Shown in pieces: positions 46,240 to 54,241 of a stretch of 64,000 nucleotides of DNA. The notes below the pieces were generated by a model. It did no database searches and was not told the DNA's origin. It saw only the letters and a program-made list of their open reading frames with translations. How positions within the stretch are numbered: the first letter of the stretch is position 1; the number at the start of each line of letters is the position of its first letter. Origin of the DNA: Pseudomonadota bacterium. GTDB lineage: Bacteria; Myxococcota; Myxococcia; Myxococcales; Myxococcaceae. A program made the position numbers and the translations under genes. The stretch lies in assembly GCA_023426545.1 (NCBI GenBank), contig JAFAAN010000045.1, positions 1-64,000 of the forward strand. Direction: 5' to 3'.

Positions 46240-46336
46240 TTGTCGGTATTTTCTCAGCAATTGGGAGGGAAACGTAGGCGCAGGTCTGTCCATTTGACCG
46301 ATGCGCTTCTGACACCGCTCCCTCGATAATGGCTTC
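46240..46336. other. Gap between anti-sigma gene and Tad-like locus
   Basis: 97 bases, AT-richer than the surroundings. TTGACC (46294-46299) and GATAAT (46325-46330) are present but 25 bases apart, too far for one sigma-70 promoter. A promoter of the neighbouring ECF type cannot be identified. No hairpin terminator, so read-through from the sigma operon is possible. Confidence 0.35.
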
Positions 46337-47326
46337 ATGGGACAGGAAGCACAGGAGCCGGGGGCGCAGGGGGTGTCTCGGCGGCAGTCGGGGCAGGCCG
46401 CAGTCGAAGCGGCGATGATCATGCCGCTCGCCGTCTTCATGACGCTGGGGATCATCCAGCTCACGATGATGCAGCACGCGAAGCTGATGACGGAGTACGC
46501 CGCCTATCAGGCCGCGCGCGCCGGCATCGTGTGGAACGGCAACAACGAGCGCATGCATGACGCGGCCATCGTGGCGCTGCTTCCCACCATGGGGCGGACG
46601 GACGACATCGTCGAGCTGGGCAAGACGTTCATCCTGCACCAGCTCTACGACTCCGGCATGCGCACGCTGAACTTTGGCGGCGGCCGCGTGCCCCGGACGG
46701 TCAACGGCTCCAACCTGTTCGGCATCATCCGCGTGGACACCATCAGTCCGGCGTACTTCACGCCCATCGACTCGATGTGGAAGCTGCGCAGCGGCTACAA
46801 CTGGCAGGAGCTGGACTTCGACGGCGCCGACTCCTTCCCCGAGGTGCCGTCGCTCGAAAACCACATCCGCAAGTTCTTCAACCTGCCGGAGCCGGACGAC
46901 GCGGAGCTCGTGTATCGCAAGTCCACGCGGCTCACCATCCGCCTCCGCTACTGGTACCAGCTGCGCGTACCCTTCGCGAACTCCATCATCTTCTACTCCT
47001 GGTTCGCCTCGAACGCGGGCATGGCGCTGCGAGGCGCCATCGACCGGGGCACCGTGGATCCGCGCGCGAACATGATGAACCGGCGCGGCAACCTCACCCC
47101 GTTGCTCGGGGGCGCTCGCGGTATCGAGCACGAGATGGGGTACGACTCCGTCTATCCGCTCGAGATGACCGTGCTCTGGATGCTCGCCAACGGCAGCATT
47201 CCCATCGTTTCCAACCTGGCCGGCAAGCGGTACTTCATGCCGCTGACGGCCACCTACAGCATGCGCATGCAGTCCAACTTCCACCGCAAGTGGATCATGC
47301 ACCTGAACCCCGACTGGGGTCTGTAA
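46337..47326 (+). CDS. TadE-like minor pseudopilin
   Basis: 329 aa. Class III prepilin-like N-terminus: basic leader, then SG19|QAAVEAA with the conserved E at mature position 5 and a hydrophobic helix (MIMPLAVFMTLGIIQLTMM). The large soluble C-terminal domain (about 280 residues) is much longer than in typical TadE and contains RGNLTPLLGGARGIEHEMG. It is first gene of the Tad-like run and should be processed by a prepilin peptidase encoded elsewhere. It probably belongs to the tip or initiation complex. Confidence 0.8.
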   Translation: MGQEAQEPGAQGVSRRQSGQAAVEAAMIMPLAVFMTLGIIQLTMMQHAKLMTEYAAYQAARAGIVWNGNNERMHDAAIVALLPTMGRTDDIVELGKTFILHQLYDSGMRTLNFGGGRVPRTVNGSNLFGIIRVDTISPAYFTPIDSMWKLRSGYNWQELDFDGADSFPEVPSLENHIRKFFNLPEPDDAELVYRKSTRLTIRLRYWYQLRVPFANSIIFYSWFASNAGMALRGAIDRGTVDPRANMMNRRGNLTPLLGGARGIEHEMGYDSVYPLEMTVLWMLANGSIPIVSNLAGKRYFMPLTATYSMRMQSNFHRKWIMHLNPDWGL

Positions 47327-47347
47327 GAGGAAGAGGACTCCCGACCC

Positions 47348-49432
47348 ATGTTCACCCGGACCCTCCGACAGAGTTTCCGCCGCCAGGAAGGCCAGGCGCT
47401 CGTCCTGGCCGCGCTGATGGTGCTGGTCATGTCCATCGCCGTGTTGACCACCGTCAACATCGGCCACACGGTGCATGAGCGCATCCGCCTGCAGAACACA
47501 GCGGACTCGGCGTCGTACTCCATGGCCGCCATGGAGGCGCGCGCGTTCAACTTCTACGCGTACGCCAACCGCACGCAGGTGTCGCACTACGTGTCGGCGA
47601 TGATGTGGCAGTCGCTGCTGTCGCTCATCTATTCCGCCGAGGCGTTCCTCACGGACATCTACGGCTTCATGCGCACGCTGAATCCGTGCGCAGGCAAGAC
47701 GAACAATCTCTTCTGGAAGATAGCCTGTCCCATTCTGGAAAACGTGATTCCGTACGTGAGCGCGGTCATCAAAGCGATTGGCCGGATCATGGATGCGTAC
47801 AGGAACTACTTCCTCAAACCCATCCAGCAGGTCATCAAACGGCTGAATCCAGATCGCATCATCGGTGAGTGGATCATCCCTGCTCACCGGGTCATGAACG
47901 GCGTGATGTACTTCGCGTCGCAGGCGGTGATGATGTCCGCGTCCACGCACGTGACGCAGACCACGCAGACGGTCATCGACGACAACGACAGCAACATCTC
48001 CTCGCTGGCGAGCCAGCTGGCGACCGGCATCTACAGCCAGTGCCTCTTCAGTCAGGCGCACAACCCGCACGCGGGTGGCAAGCCGCTGGCCCCGAACACC
48101 TGGAAGAACCCCTTCGGCGCGCTGGACGTGACGAAGAAGGCGGCCAACGACCCCATCGCCCGCGCCAAGCGCGCCATGGGTGGCATCACCAACGCCACGC
48201 GCTACGCGTGCGACGCCAACGGCGGCGCGTGCCCCCAGGGCTTCATCACCAGCCGCCGCATGGGTGACCTGTTGCCGCTGCCGGACATGCTCAGCTTCAT
48301 GCGGGACTTCTTCAACGGTGGCGTCGACATCCCGGGCATCTTCGAGTTCGGGAAGATCGGCCAGACGCGCATGCTCTCCACCGGCTTCCCCAACGCCAAT
48401 GCGCTCCGGGCGGGGCGTGGGCCGGGCCAGGAAGGCCGCAACTACATCCGCGACTGGAACGACAACCTCAACCCCTGGGGCATGACGGCGCAGGGCGACA
48501 ACATCGGCTCGGACGACCCGTACTGGCTCAAGTTCGGCCCGGCGGAGATCGACGTGGGCGTGGGCAAGGCCGACAACCCGGTGTCGTGCACCAAGAACGA
48601 CGACTACTGGAAGTGCTTCGGCGACAACCGCAAGGGCAAGGGTGACAACAACAGCACCAAGCTGCCCTACAAGCACATGACGAAGACGAGCATCTGGGCG
48701 CTCAACGACAGCGACAGTGGCCGCCATAAGGGTGGTCTGCACTGGCGCGTCAACTACCCGGACAACCCGGAGCGCTGGTCTGGCCACATGCGTCCGGGCG
48801 GCCCCGAGCGCGAGGTGGGGCTGCACCGCTCGAAGATCTGCGTGCTGGAGCTGGCGTGGGTGTGCTGGGCCCGCACCGACGTCTTCGCGGCCAACGTACG
48901 GCCGGTGCAGGACGGTCACCACCCCTGGGGCGGCCTGACGCCCTTCATGCACTTCGAGCCGGGTCAGCTCGGCTCCGTGTGCAACCCCACCGCCAACGCG
49001 TCGATGACGAACGCGGCACAGCGCCAGGCGGACTTCAACCAGCCCACCGCCTGGGTGGCGCTGAACAAGGACCCCGAGCAGGTCGTGAACCGTGAGAACA
49101 AGGACGGCACCGGGACCAATGCGCCGGCCCTGCTCAACCAGGACGGCAAGGTGAAGTTCGCCTTCACGCCCGACACGGACGGCCTGGAGATGCTGAACAA
49201 CCGGAAGAAGTTCCTCGGCCTGGTCGAGGGCCTGAACGTCATCTCGCGCGGGCAGTCCTACTACCACCGCCCCGGCAACTGGGCGGAGCAGCCCAACTTC
49301 TTCAACCCGTACTGGCGGCCGCGTCTGGCCTCCGTGTTCCAGGGCCGTCACTCGCTGCCGAAGGTTGGCGAGATGTTGGATGCGCTGCCCGGCCCGCTCC
49401 AGGGCATTGCCCCGAAGATCATTACGCACTGA
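47348..49432 (+). CDS. Large TadG-like pilus assembly protein
   Basis: 694 aa. N-terminus EG15|QALVLAALMVLVMSIAVLT resembles the TadG/TadE membrane segment but lacks the E at mature position 5, so cleavage may differ. It is followed by NIGHTVHERIRLQNTADSAS, a typical Tad-secreted pattern. The remaining 600 residues form a large extracytoplasmic domain rich in Asn, Trp and Tyr (for example WRVNYPDNPERWSGHMRPGG) with no recognised fold and scattered cysteines. The block 47700-47880 is visibly AT-richer than its flanks. A role at the pilus tip or in contact is inferred. Confidence 0.75.
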   Translation: MFTRTLRQSFRRQEGQALVLAALMVLVMSIAVLTTVNIGHTVHERIRLQNTADSASYSMAAMEARAFNFYAYANRTQVSHYVSAMMWQSLLSLIYSAEAFLTDIYGFMRTLNPCAGKTNNLFWKIACPILENVIPYVSAVIKAIGRIMDAYRNYFLKPIQQVIKRLNPDRIIGEWIIPAHRVMNGVMYFASQAVMMSASTHVTQTTQTVIDDNDSNISSLASQLATGIYSQCLFSQAHNPHAGGKPLAPNTWKNPFGALDVTKKAANDPIARAKRAMGGITNATRYACDANGGACPQGFITSRRMGDLLPLPDMLSFMRDFFNGGVDIPGIFEFGKIGQTRMLSTGFPNANALRAGRGPGQEGRNYIRDWNDNLNPWGMTAQGDNIGSDDPYWLKFGPAEIDVGVGKADNPVSCTKNDDYWKCFGDNRKGKGDNNSTKLPYKHMTKTSIWALNDSDSGRHKGGLHWRVNYPDNPERWSGHMRPGGPEREVGLHRSKICVLELAWVCWARTDVFAANVRPVQDGHHPWGGLTPFMHFEPGQLGSVCNPTANASMTNAAQRQADFNQPTAWVALNKDPEQVVNRENKDGTGTNAPALLNQDGKVKFAFTPDTDGLEMLNNRKKFLGLVEGLNVISRGQSYYHRPGNWAEQPNFFNPYWRPRLASVFQGRHSLPKVGEMLDALPGPLQGIAPKIITH

Positions 49433-49440
49433 GGACTGTC

Positions 49441-50634
49441 ATGCGTGCCCGTCTCAAAATGCGCTCGCGCTCACGAGGTGCCGCCACGGTCGAGTTCGCG
49501 CTCTCCGTGCCGCTCCTCGTGACCATCCTGATGTTCAGCATGTACCTCACGGAGCTCGTGAGGGCGAAGCTCAAGCTCCAGGAGGCGGCGCGCTACGCCG
49601 TCTGGGAGATGACGAGCTACGCGCTGTCCGACTTCGCCAATGGCAAGCACGACGACGCCTTCGAGGACGCGCGTAAGGAGGCGCACAAGGAGTTCGTCGA
49701 GCGCTACAAGGACATGGACTCGGTGGAGCCCAACGGCCGCCCGGGCAACTTCATCGCCCGCTACACGGACGTGACCGCGACCATCTCCAACAAGGAGATC
49801 GCGCTCCTGGAGAGCGGCATGCTCAGCCGCCCGAGCACCAGCGAAGGCGGCGGCCTGGCGGGCGCCATCCTCAGTCCGTTGAACAACGGCATGGGCTGGG
49901 TCCTGAACCAGTGGGGGTTCAACAACAAGGGCTGGGTCGAGAGCCAGGTCGAGATGAACTACGAGAACACCATCCTGCCCAGGAGCTACCTGGACAAGAG
50001 TGGTGGGAACGGCGGCTTCTTCAAAGAGAACATGATGGGGGGCCGCGACCTGGGCAGCTTGAGGCTCAAGTCGAAGTACTCCATGTACGCCAACGGCTGG
50101 CACATGCCGGACGGCGGTGATGCCATCGTCCGGGGCCGCCGCGCCGGTCAGCACACCGGAGGCGACCTGAGCCAGCCCCACGGCCTCTACCGTCAGGTGG
50201 ACCGCATGGTGTTCCTGGGCTTCAGCTCCACGCTGGACAGCCTGGGCATCGGCGGGATCCTGGACGTCGTCGCCTCGGTGCTCCCCAACTTCCTGGGGAC
50301 CTTCGTGGTGTCGCGTAACTACGGTGTGGGTGCCTCGCAGAAGGGCGATTGCACCGGCCTTGCCCAGTATGATGCGAAGGCGAGCAGCGGCCTGCACGTC
50401 ATGCACAAGCGCAACTTCAAGCTGACCGACCACGAGCGGCCCAACTGCTTCGACACCGCGCCGTTCCGCGACGAGATGACGTACAACAACAGCAACTACA
50501 TCAAGGTCTTCAACGCGCGCGGCGAGTTCTACATGGGGTGCAAGCGGGCCATGGCCGACGACCCCACCGACCCGGATGCCCGGCCGGAGTCCACGCGGAA
50601 TGATGAGCAAGACCTCAAGATTCCTTGCGAGTAG
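49441..50634 (+). CDS. TadE/TadG-like minor pseudopilin
   Basis: 397 aa. N-terminus SRSRG13|AATVEFALSVPLLVT with E at mature position 5 followed by F, the TadE/TadF pattern, then a hydrophobic helix and KLKLQEAARYAVWEMTSYAL. The soluble domain of about 340 residues (NTILPRSYLDKSGGNGGFFK, GLYRQVDRMVFLGFSSTLDS) is of unknown fold. Starts 8 bases after the preceding gene; its end overlaps the next gene. Confidence 0.8.
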   Translation: MRARLKMRSRSRGAATVEFALSVPLLVTILMFSMYLTELVRAKLKLQEAARYAVWEMTSYALSDFANGKHDDAFEDARKEAHKEFVERYKDMDSVEPNGRPGNFIARYTDVTATISNKEIALLESGMLSRPSTSEGGGLAGAILSPLNNGMGWVLNQWGFNNKGWVESQVEMNYENTILPRSYLDKSGGNGGFFKENMMGGRDLGSLRLKSKYSMYANGWHMPDGGDAIVRGRRAGQHTGGDLSQPHGLYRQVDRMVFLGFSSTLDSLGIGGILDVVASVLPNFLGTFVVSRNYGVGASQKGDCTGLAQYDAKASSGLHVMHKRNFKLTDHERPNCFDTAPFRDEMTYNNSNYIKVFNARGEFYMGCKRAMADDPTDPDARPESTRNDEQDLKIPCE

Positions 50635-51406
50635 GGTGGGGGCGCTCCGGGCGGGCCTCCTGGGCGCGCTGCTGCTGGCCTCCGGGCCGGCGGCGGCCGA
50701 GCAGGAACTGCCCATCTACCCGGGCACCCTCCACACGCGCATCGGCAATGACCTCGTCATCGGCGGGGAGTACTACCGCCTCGCGTACTTCACGACGCCG
50801 GACTCCATGGAGAAGGTGGCGGCCTACTTCGCCCGCAAGTGGCAGGACGAGGGCTACCCTACCGTGGTGGAAGGGGACATGAAGGACGAGGGCGTGGTGT
50901 CGGCGCTCTATACGCGCGAGGGGCTGCAGCGTGGCGTCGTGCTGCGCAAGCACCTGGGCAAGACGGTGGGCTTCACGGTGCTCCGGGACTTGTGGGTGCG
51001 GCCGCCGAAGAAGCCGGCGCCCGGCCTGATTACGCTGGAAGGCGCGCTGTACAGCCAGGACCTCGCCACCCGGGATGACCCCGGTGGCTCGCAGAGCCGC
51101 ACCACGCTGGTGACGGGGGAGCTGACCCAGGTGCAGCAGCAGGTGAGCGCGGAGCTGGAGAAGCGGGGATACGCCCCGGTGCGCCACTCCGCGATGAAGG
51201 TGGGGGGCGGAACTCAGCTCACCATGGAGCACGCGCGCAAGGGGGAGCAGGTGGTGACCACGCTGTCTCCCGCGGAAGAGGGCATCACCGCGGTGGTGCA
51301 GATGTGGATTGGCTCGGACCGCCCGGACGCGGTGCCCAACGACGATGCCGTCCGCCAGAGCCGCGAGGCCTGGGAGAAGGCGCAGAAGCGGGAGGGCGCG
51401 AAGTGA
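50603..51406 (+). CDS. Periplasmic protein of the Tad-like locus
   Basis: 267 aa from the second of two adjacent ATG codons, overlapping the preceding gene by 32 bases. Signal peptide (ALRAGLLGALLLASGPAAA). The mature part has two similar alpha/beta halves: DSMEKVAAYFARKWQDEGYP near the start and LTQVQQQVSAELEKRGYAPV later, each followed by beta-rich segments. Family not recognised. Its position between pseudopilin genes suggests an assembly factor. Confidence 0.7.
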   Translation: MSKTSRFLASRVGALRAGLLGALLLASGPAAAEQELPIYPGTLHTRIGNDLVIGGEYYRLAYFTTPDSMEKVAAYFARKWQDEGYPTVVEGDMKDEGVVSALYTREGLQRGVVLRKHLGKTVGFTVLRDLWVRPPKKPAPGLITLEGALYSQDLATRDDPGGSQSRTTLVTGELTQVQQQVSAELEKRGYAPVRHSAMKVGGGTQLTMEHARKGEQVVTTLSPAEEGITAVVQMWIGSDRPDAVPNDDAVRQSREAWEKAQKREGAK

Positions 51407-52212
51407 GGGCCTTGTGGCTGGTGGCCGCGCTGGTGTTGAGCCTGCCCATGCAGGCGGAGGCGAATCCCGCGCGTGAGCTGGTGCAGCACATGTCCCGCGG
51501 CGCCCGGCCGGCCCGGCTGGGCGACTGGGTGACGTATCGCTTCAACGGTGGAGGGCTGCGCGTCTACTACTGGCGCCTGGCCGTCGTGGGTGAGGAGAAG
51601 GACAAGGAAGGGCGCGACGCGGTGTGGGTGGAGATGGAGGCGGGCACGCATCCGGCCATGAAGTCGCCGCTGGCGCAGATGCGCATGCTGGTGGCCCGGG
51701 AGGGCAACGAGATTCGCTATGACGCCATCTCCCGCCTCTACATCGGCACGGGCTTCAATCAGCCGCAGGAGTACTCGGACGAGGCGCTCCAGCATGTGCT
51801 GAAGCAGCAGCAGGCGGAGGCGCAGAAGCCGCAGAACGCGCCGCCGGAGAAGCCGGCTCGGCTGCCGCAGGGCGTGAAGCCCACGACGCGGACGGGCAAG
51901 GAGTCCCGGCTGATGACGCTCGCCGGGACGGTCGCGGCCGTGCCCGTCGAGGTCGTCATGAAGAACACCGTCATCAAGCGGATGTGGCTCAGCCGAGAGA
52001 TTCCGCTGCTCAACCTCGCGAAGCTGGAGATTCCCGGCATCGGCCACGCCATGGAAGTGGCGGAGTACGGCATCGATGCCAAGCCGCGCATGCGCATCCC
52101 CGCGCCAGACGCACCGAAGGTCCGCTTGGAGTACGCGGATGCTATAATGGACGACCTGCCCGGCGACGCGGAGGCCGGGCACGGACATGACACTTCAGAG
52201 GATTCGCCGTGA
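51403..52212 (+). CDS. Secreted protein of the Tad-like locus
   Basis: 269 aa, GTG start overlapping the upstream stop (GTGA). Signal peptide ALWLVAALVLSLPMQAEA. The mature protein begins NPARELVQHMSRGARPARLG, then beta-rich segments (DWVTYRFNGGGLRVYYWRLA, VWVEMEAGTHPAM). A Lys/Gln/Pro-rich middle (KQQQAEAQKPQNAPPEKPAR) separates the two halves. The fold is not recognised. Its stop overlaps the Flp-type pilin gene, so the two are translationally coupled. Confidence 0.7.
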   Translation: MRALWLVAALVLSLPMQAEANPARELVQHMSRGARPARLGDWVTYRFNGGGLRVYYWRLAVVGEEKDKEGRDAVWVEMEAGTHPAMKSPLAQMRMLVAREGNEIRYDAISRLYIGTGFNQPQEYSDEALQHVLKQQQAEAQKPQNAPPEKPARLPQGVKPTTRTGKESRLMTLAGTVAAVPVEVVMKNTVIKRMWLSREIPLLNLAKLEIPGIGHAMEVAEYGIDAKPRMRIPAPDAPKVRLEYADAIMDDLPGDAEAGHGHDTSEDSP

Positions 52213-52436
52213 ACCACCCGAAGACGCTGCGTTCCCGCGCCCGTAACCGTCGCGGGCAGGCCATGCTGGAGTACTCGCTCCTGAACTGGATTCTCGTCGT
52301 CGCGCTCATCATCGGCGCGTCGGTGAAGGTCCGCTGGACCGAGGATCGGCAGTCCAACGTCATCGACCTGTTCATGGAGGCGTACCAGATTTATTACGAC
52401 TCCTTCTATTTCGTGCTGAACCTGCCGTTCCCGTGA
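52209..52436 (+). CDS. Flp-type major pilin candidate
   Basis: 75 aa, GTG start overlapping the upstream TGA. Basic leader ending NRRG16, then mature QAMLEYSLLNWILVVALIIG. The Glu and Tyr at mature positions 5 and 6 are the Flp prepilin signature G|xxxxEY. The mature protein is 59 aa. Its C-terminus is unusually aromatic (YQIYYDSFYFVLNLPFP), where most Flp pilins end in a short polar tail. It is the only small pilin in the window and so the best candidate for the filament subunit. Confidence 0.8.
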   Translation: MNHPKTLRSRARNRRGQAMLEYSLLNWILVVALIIGASVKVRWTEDRQSNVIDLFMEAYQIYYDSFYFVLNLPFP

Positions 52437-53179
52437 CGGCGCGCAGCGAGGTGGGGCAACCGTCCCCACTGGGGTTGCGGCTGGTGCACGCCGCGCTGTT
52501 CCTCGCCTTCGCCGCGGGCGTCGGCGTGGTGGCACTTCCCGAGTGGACGCACCTGGTGCATGCCCTGGGGCAGCCCTTCCACGTGGGCGCTGCGCCCCGG
52601 TGGTTGGTGCTGCTGGGCTCGGTGCTGGCGGCGGTGGGCACGGCGCGCCTGGGCTGGGAGCTGGCCCGGGGACGCTCCGCGCCGCTGTGGGCCTCCGGTG
52701 TCATCCTCCTGGGCGTCATGTCGGCGCTGGCCGGGGGGGATCCCCGGGGGCTGGAGATGTCACGCTCCGAGGTGGCGGCCAACATCGAACTGCTCCGCGT
52801 GGCCCGCCGCGTCCACCTGCAGATGGTGCATGAGCTGCAGACCCATGGAGAGACGCCGCTCTCCCAGGACGTGTGGCGCACCGCGCTCCAGCAGGCCGGC
52901 GGAGGCGAGGCCTGGGCGTCCACGCGCGCCTTCCGGGCGATCCGGCCCCAGATTGCCTGGCTGCCCTCCGAGAGCGCGCTGCCGGACCCGCTCGTCCCGG
53001 GGCAGTTGGCTGTCCACGTGACGCCCGACGGCGTGGCCTTCTCGGTGCGTCTGGTGGGGCTCGAAGAGGGGAGGCCGGTGCTGCTCAAGGATGACCAGGG
53101 CGGCACACTGCTCCTGCGCGGCCTCTACAACCCGGACCTTCCGCCGCCTTCGGCGCCCCTGTTTCCGCCCACTCCCTGA
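52433..53179 (+). CDS. Membrane protein of the Tad-like locus
   Basis: 248 aa, GTG start overlapping the pilin stop. Three hydrophobic helices in the N-terminal half (LVHAALFLAFAAGVGVVALP, PRWLVLLGSVLAAVGTARLG, LWASGVILLGVMSALAG). The C-terminal half is periplasmic or cytoplasmic, with a helix (EVAANIELLRVARRVHLQMV) and beta strands (GQLAVHVTPDGVAFSVRLVG). Family not recognised. Coupling to the pilin suggests a pilin-specific assembly role. Confidence 0.68.
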   Translation: MTARSEVGQPSPLGLRLVHAALFLAFAAGVGVVALPEWTHLVHALGQPFHVGAAPRWLVLLGSVLAAVGTARLGWELARGRSAPLWASGVILLGVMSALAGGDPRGLEMSRSEVAANIELLRVARRVHLQMVHELQTHGETPLSQDVWRTALQQAGGGEAWASTRAFRAIRPQIAWLPSESALPDPLVPGQLAVHVTPDGVAFSVRLVGLEEGRPVLLKDDQGGTLLLRGLYNPDLPPPSAPLFPPTP

Positions 53180-53213
53180 CATCTCGCCAGAGCAGCAGGG
53201 TTGCGGGTGTTCG

Positions 53214-53230
53214 GAGACTCGGCCAGTCTC
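53214..53230 (+). terminator. Possible hairpin after the pilin operon
   Basis: GAGACT/AGTCTC with a CGGCC loop, extendable through a 2-base bulge (TCGG with CCGA). It lies 35 bases after the membrane-protein stop. No T run. Confidence 0.3.
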
Positions 53231-53294
53231 GTCCGACCTCATGACGCGGCGTCCCGGCCGGCGGGGTGCCCAGGCTTGATGGAAGGAGCGCGAA

Positions 53295-54038
53295 ATGGCG
53301 CATGCGGCATGGAAGTGGACGGTTGTCGCGGCGGCGGTGGGGCTGGGGTTCCTGGCGTGCGGCGACGACGATGACGACGGACGCGGTGGAAACCCGCCGC
53401 CCTCGAACCAGTTCGATGCGGGTGTGAACGTGTTCCGCCCGGGGCTGGGGGAGGATGAAGGCGAGCCGCAGGGCACGGCCTTCAGCCTGCCGACTGGCGT
53501 CAGCTACGCCGGGACGATTCGCGGCGCCGCGGAGCTCAGCGGCGAGTGTGAGAATGCCAGCACCGACCCGCGGGGCTCGGGGGCGTACGTCCGCGTCTGC
53601 GTCCCGCTGCGAAACGACACCGGCGTGTCCATGGAGGTGGAGTTCCCGCCCGGCCTCATCGTCGTGGCCACCTCCGAGGGCCGCAACCAGAACGGCCTGC
53701 TGATTGAGCGCTCCATCATCACCGTGCCGCCCACGCCTCCGGGGCCCGGCGGGCGGGATGATGCGGGCACCCCGGACGGCGGGGTGGAGGAGAACGCGTT
53801 CATCGTTCCGCTCTACATGTACTGCCTCAACGAGGAGCGGGACCCGTCCAGCCCCTACATCACGTACGCGGTGGGCCCCGTCACCACGGACGACGCGCTG
53901 CAGGAGCTCCTTCGCCTCCTCGACGGGAAGCGCATCGACAGCTCCGAGGACGTGAGCGTGGTCCAGAACGCCCTCTACAGCATCACCGAGGGGCGCGGCC
54001 TGACGACGCCGGACCGCAACGCCATCAACGGCCTCTGA
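53295..54038 (+). CDS. Putative lipoprotein of the Tad-like locus
   Basis: 247 aa, ATG with GGAAGGAGCG upstream. Lipoprotein signal WTVVAAAVGLGFLAC, followed by an Asp-rich stretch (GDDDDDGRGG). The body has a beta-sandwich-like pattern (VRVCVPLRNDTGVSMEVEFP, LIVPLYMYCLNEERDPSSPY-type segment near 180-200) and a C-terminal helical part (DDALQELLRLLDGKRIDSSE). Asp after the lipobox Cys does not dictate location with certainty in myxobacteria. Function unknown. Confidence 0.68.
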   Translation: MAHAAWKWTVVAAAVGLGFLACGDDDDDGRGGNPPPSNQFDAGVNVFRPGLGEDEGEPQGTAFSLPTGVSYAGTIRGAAELSGECENASTDPRGSGAYVRVCVPLRNDTGVSMEVEFPPGLIVVATSEGRNQNGLLIERSIITVPPTPPGPGGRDDAGTPDGGVEENAFIVPLYMYCLNEERDPSSPYITYAVGPVTTDDALQELLRLLDGKRIDSSEDVSVVQNALYSITEGRGLTTPDRNAINGL

Positions 54039-54068
54039 CGCGGCACCCCTTCAGGGCCCGGATTGCGC

Positions 54069-54127
54069 GCGATACAGGGCTGTCGCGAGAGGTGGTTTTG
54101 ACACCCGGTGTATCGCACGGCTAACAT
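54069..54127 (+). promoter_or_regulatory. Promoter of the cpaB-tadBC-FHA operon with operator-like repeats
   Basis: TTGACA (54098-54103), 18-base spacer, TAACAT (54122-54127): a near-consensus sigma-70 promoter. An 8-base perfect inverted repeat GCGATACA (54069-54076) and TGTATCGC (54109-54116) brackets the -35, and a second palindrome ACACCCGGTGT (54101-54111) covers the -35/spacer junction. Both could bind a regulator. Confidence 0.55.
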
Positions 54128-54206
54128 CGCGCGCCATCCGCTGATTGCACTGCACTGTATTCCAACACCCGCTCTGGACTCCACGTCGGACTCCAACATC
54201 GCCGCC

Positions 54207-54225
54207 GAACGGTTCCCCCCCGTTC
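54207..54225 (+). other. Small hairpin next to the cpaB ribosome site
   Basis: GAACGG/CCGTTC with a 7-base loop immediately before TGGAGG, the cpaB ribosome binding site; may affect translation. Confidence 0.25.
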
Positions 54226-54241
54226 TGGAGGTTTCTGAACC

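Noticed and set aside
46294..46330. TTGACC and GATAAT as a promoter for the first pseudopilin gene
   Set aside because: The elements are 25 bases apart, and the -10 would be only 6 bases before the start codon.
46163..49429. Open frame of over 1,000 codons antisense to the pseudopilin genes
   Set aside because: Low-complexity His/Arg/Val-rich translation; the plus-strand genes have signal motifs, ribosome sites and operon structure.
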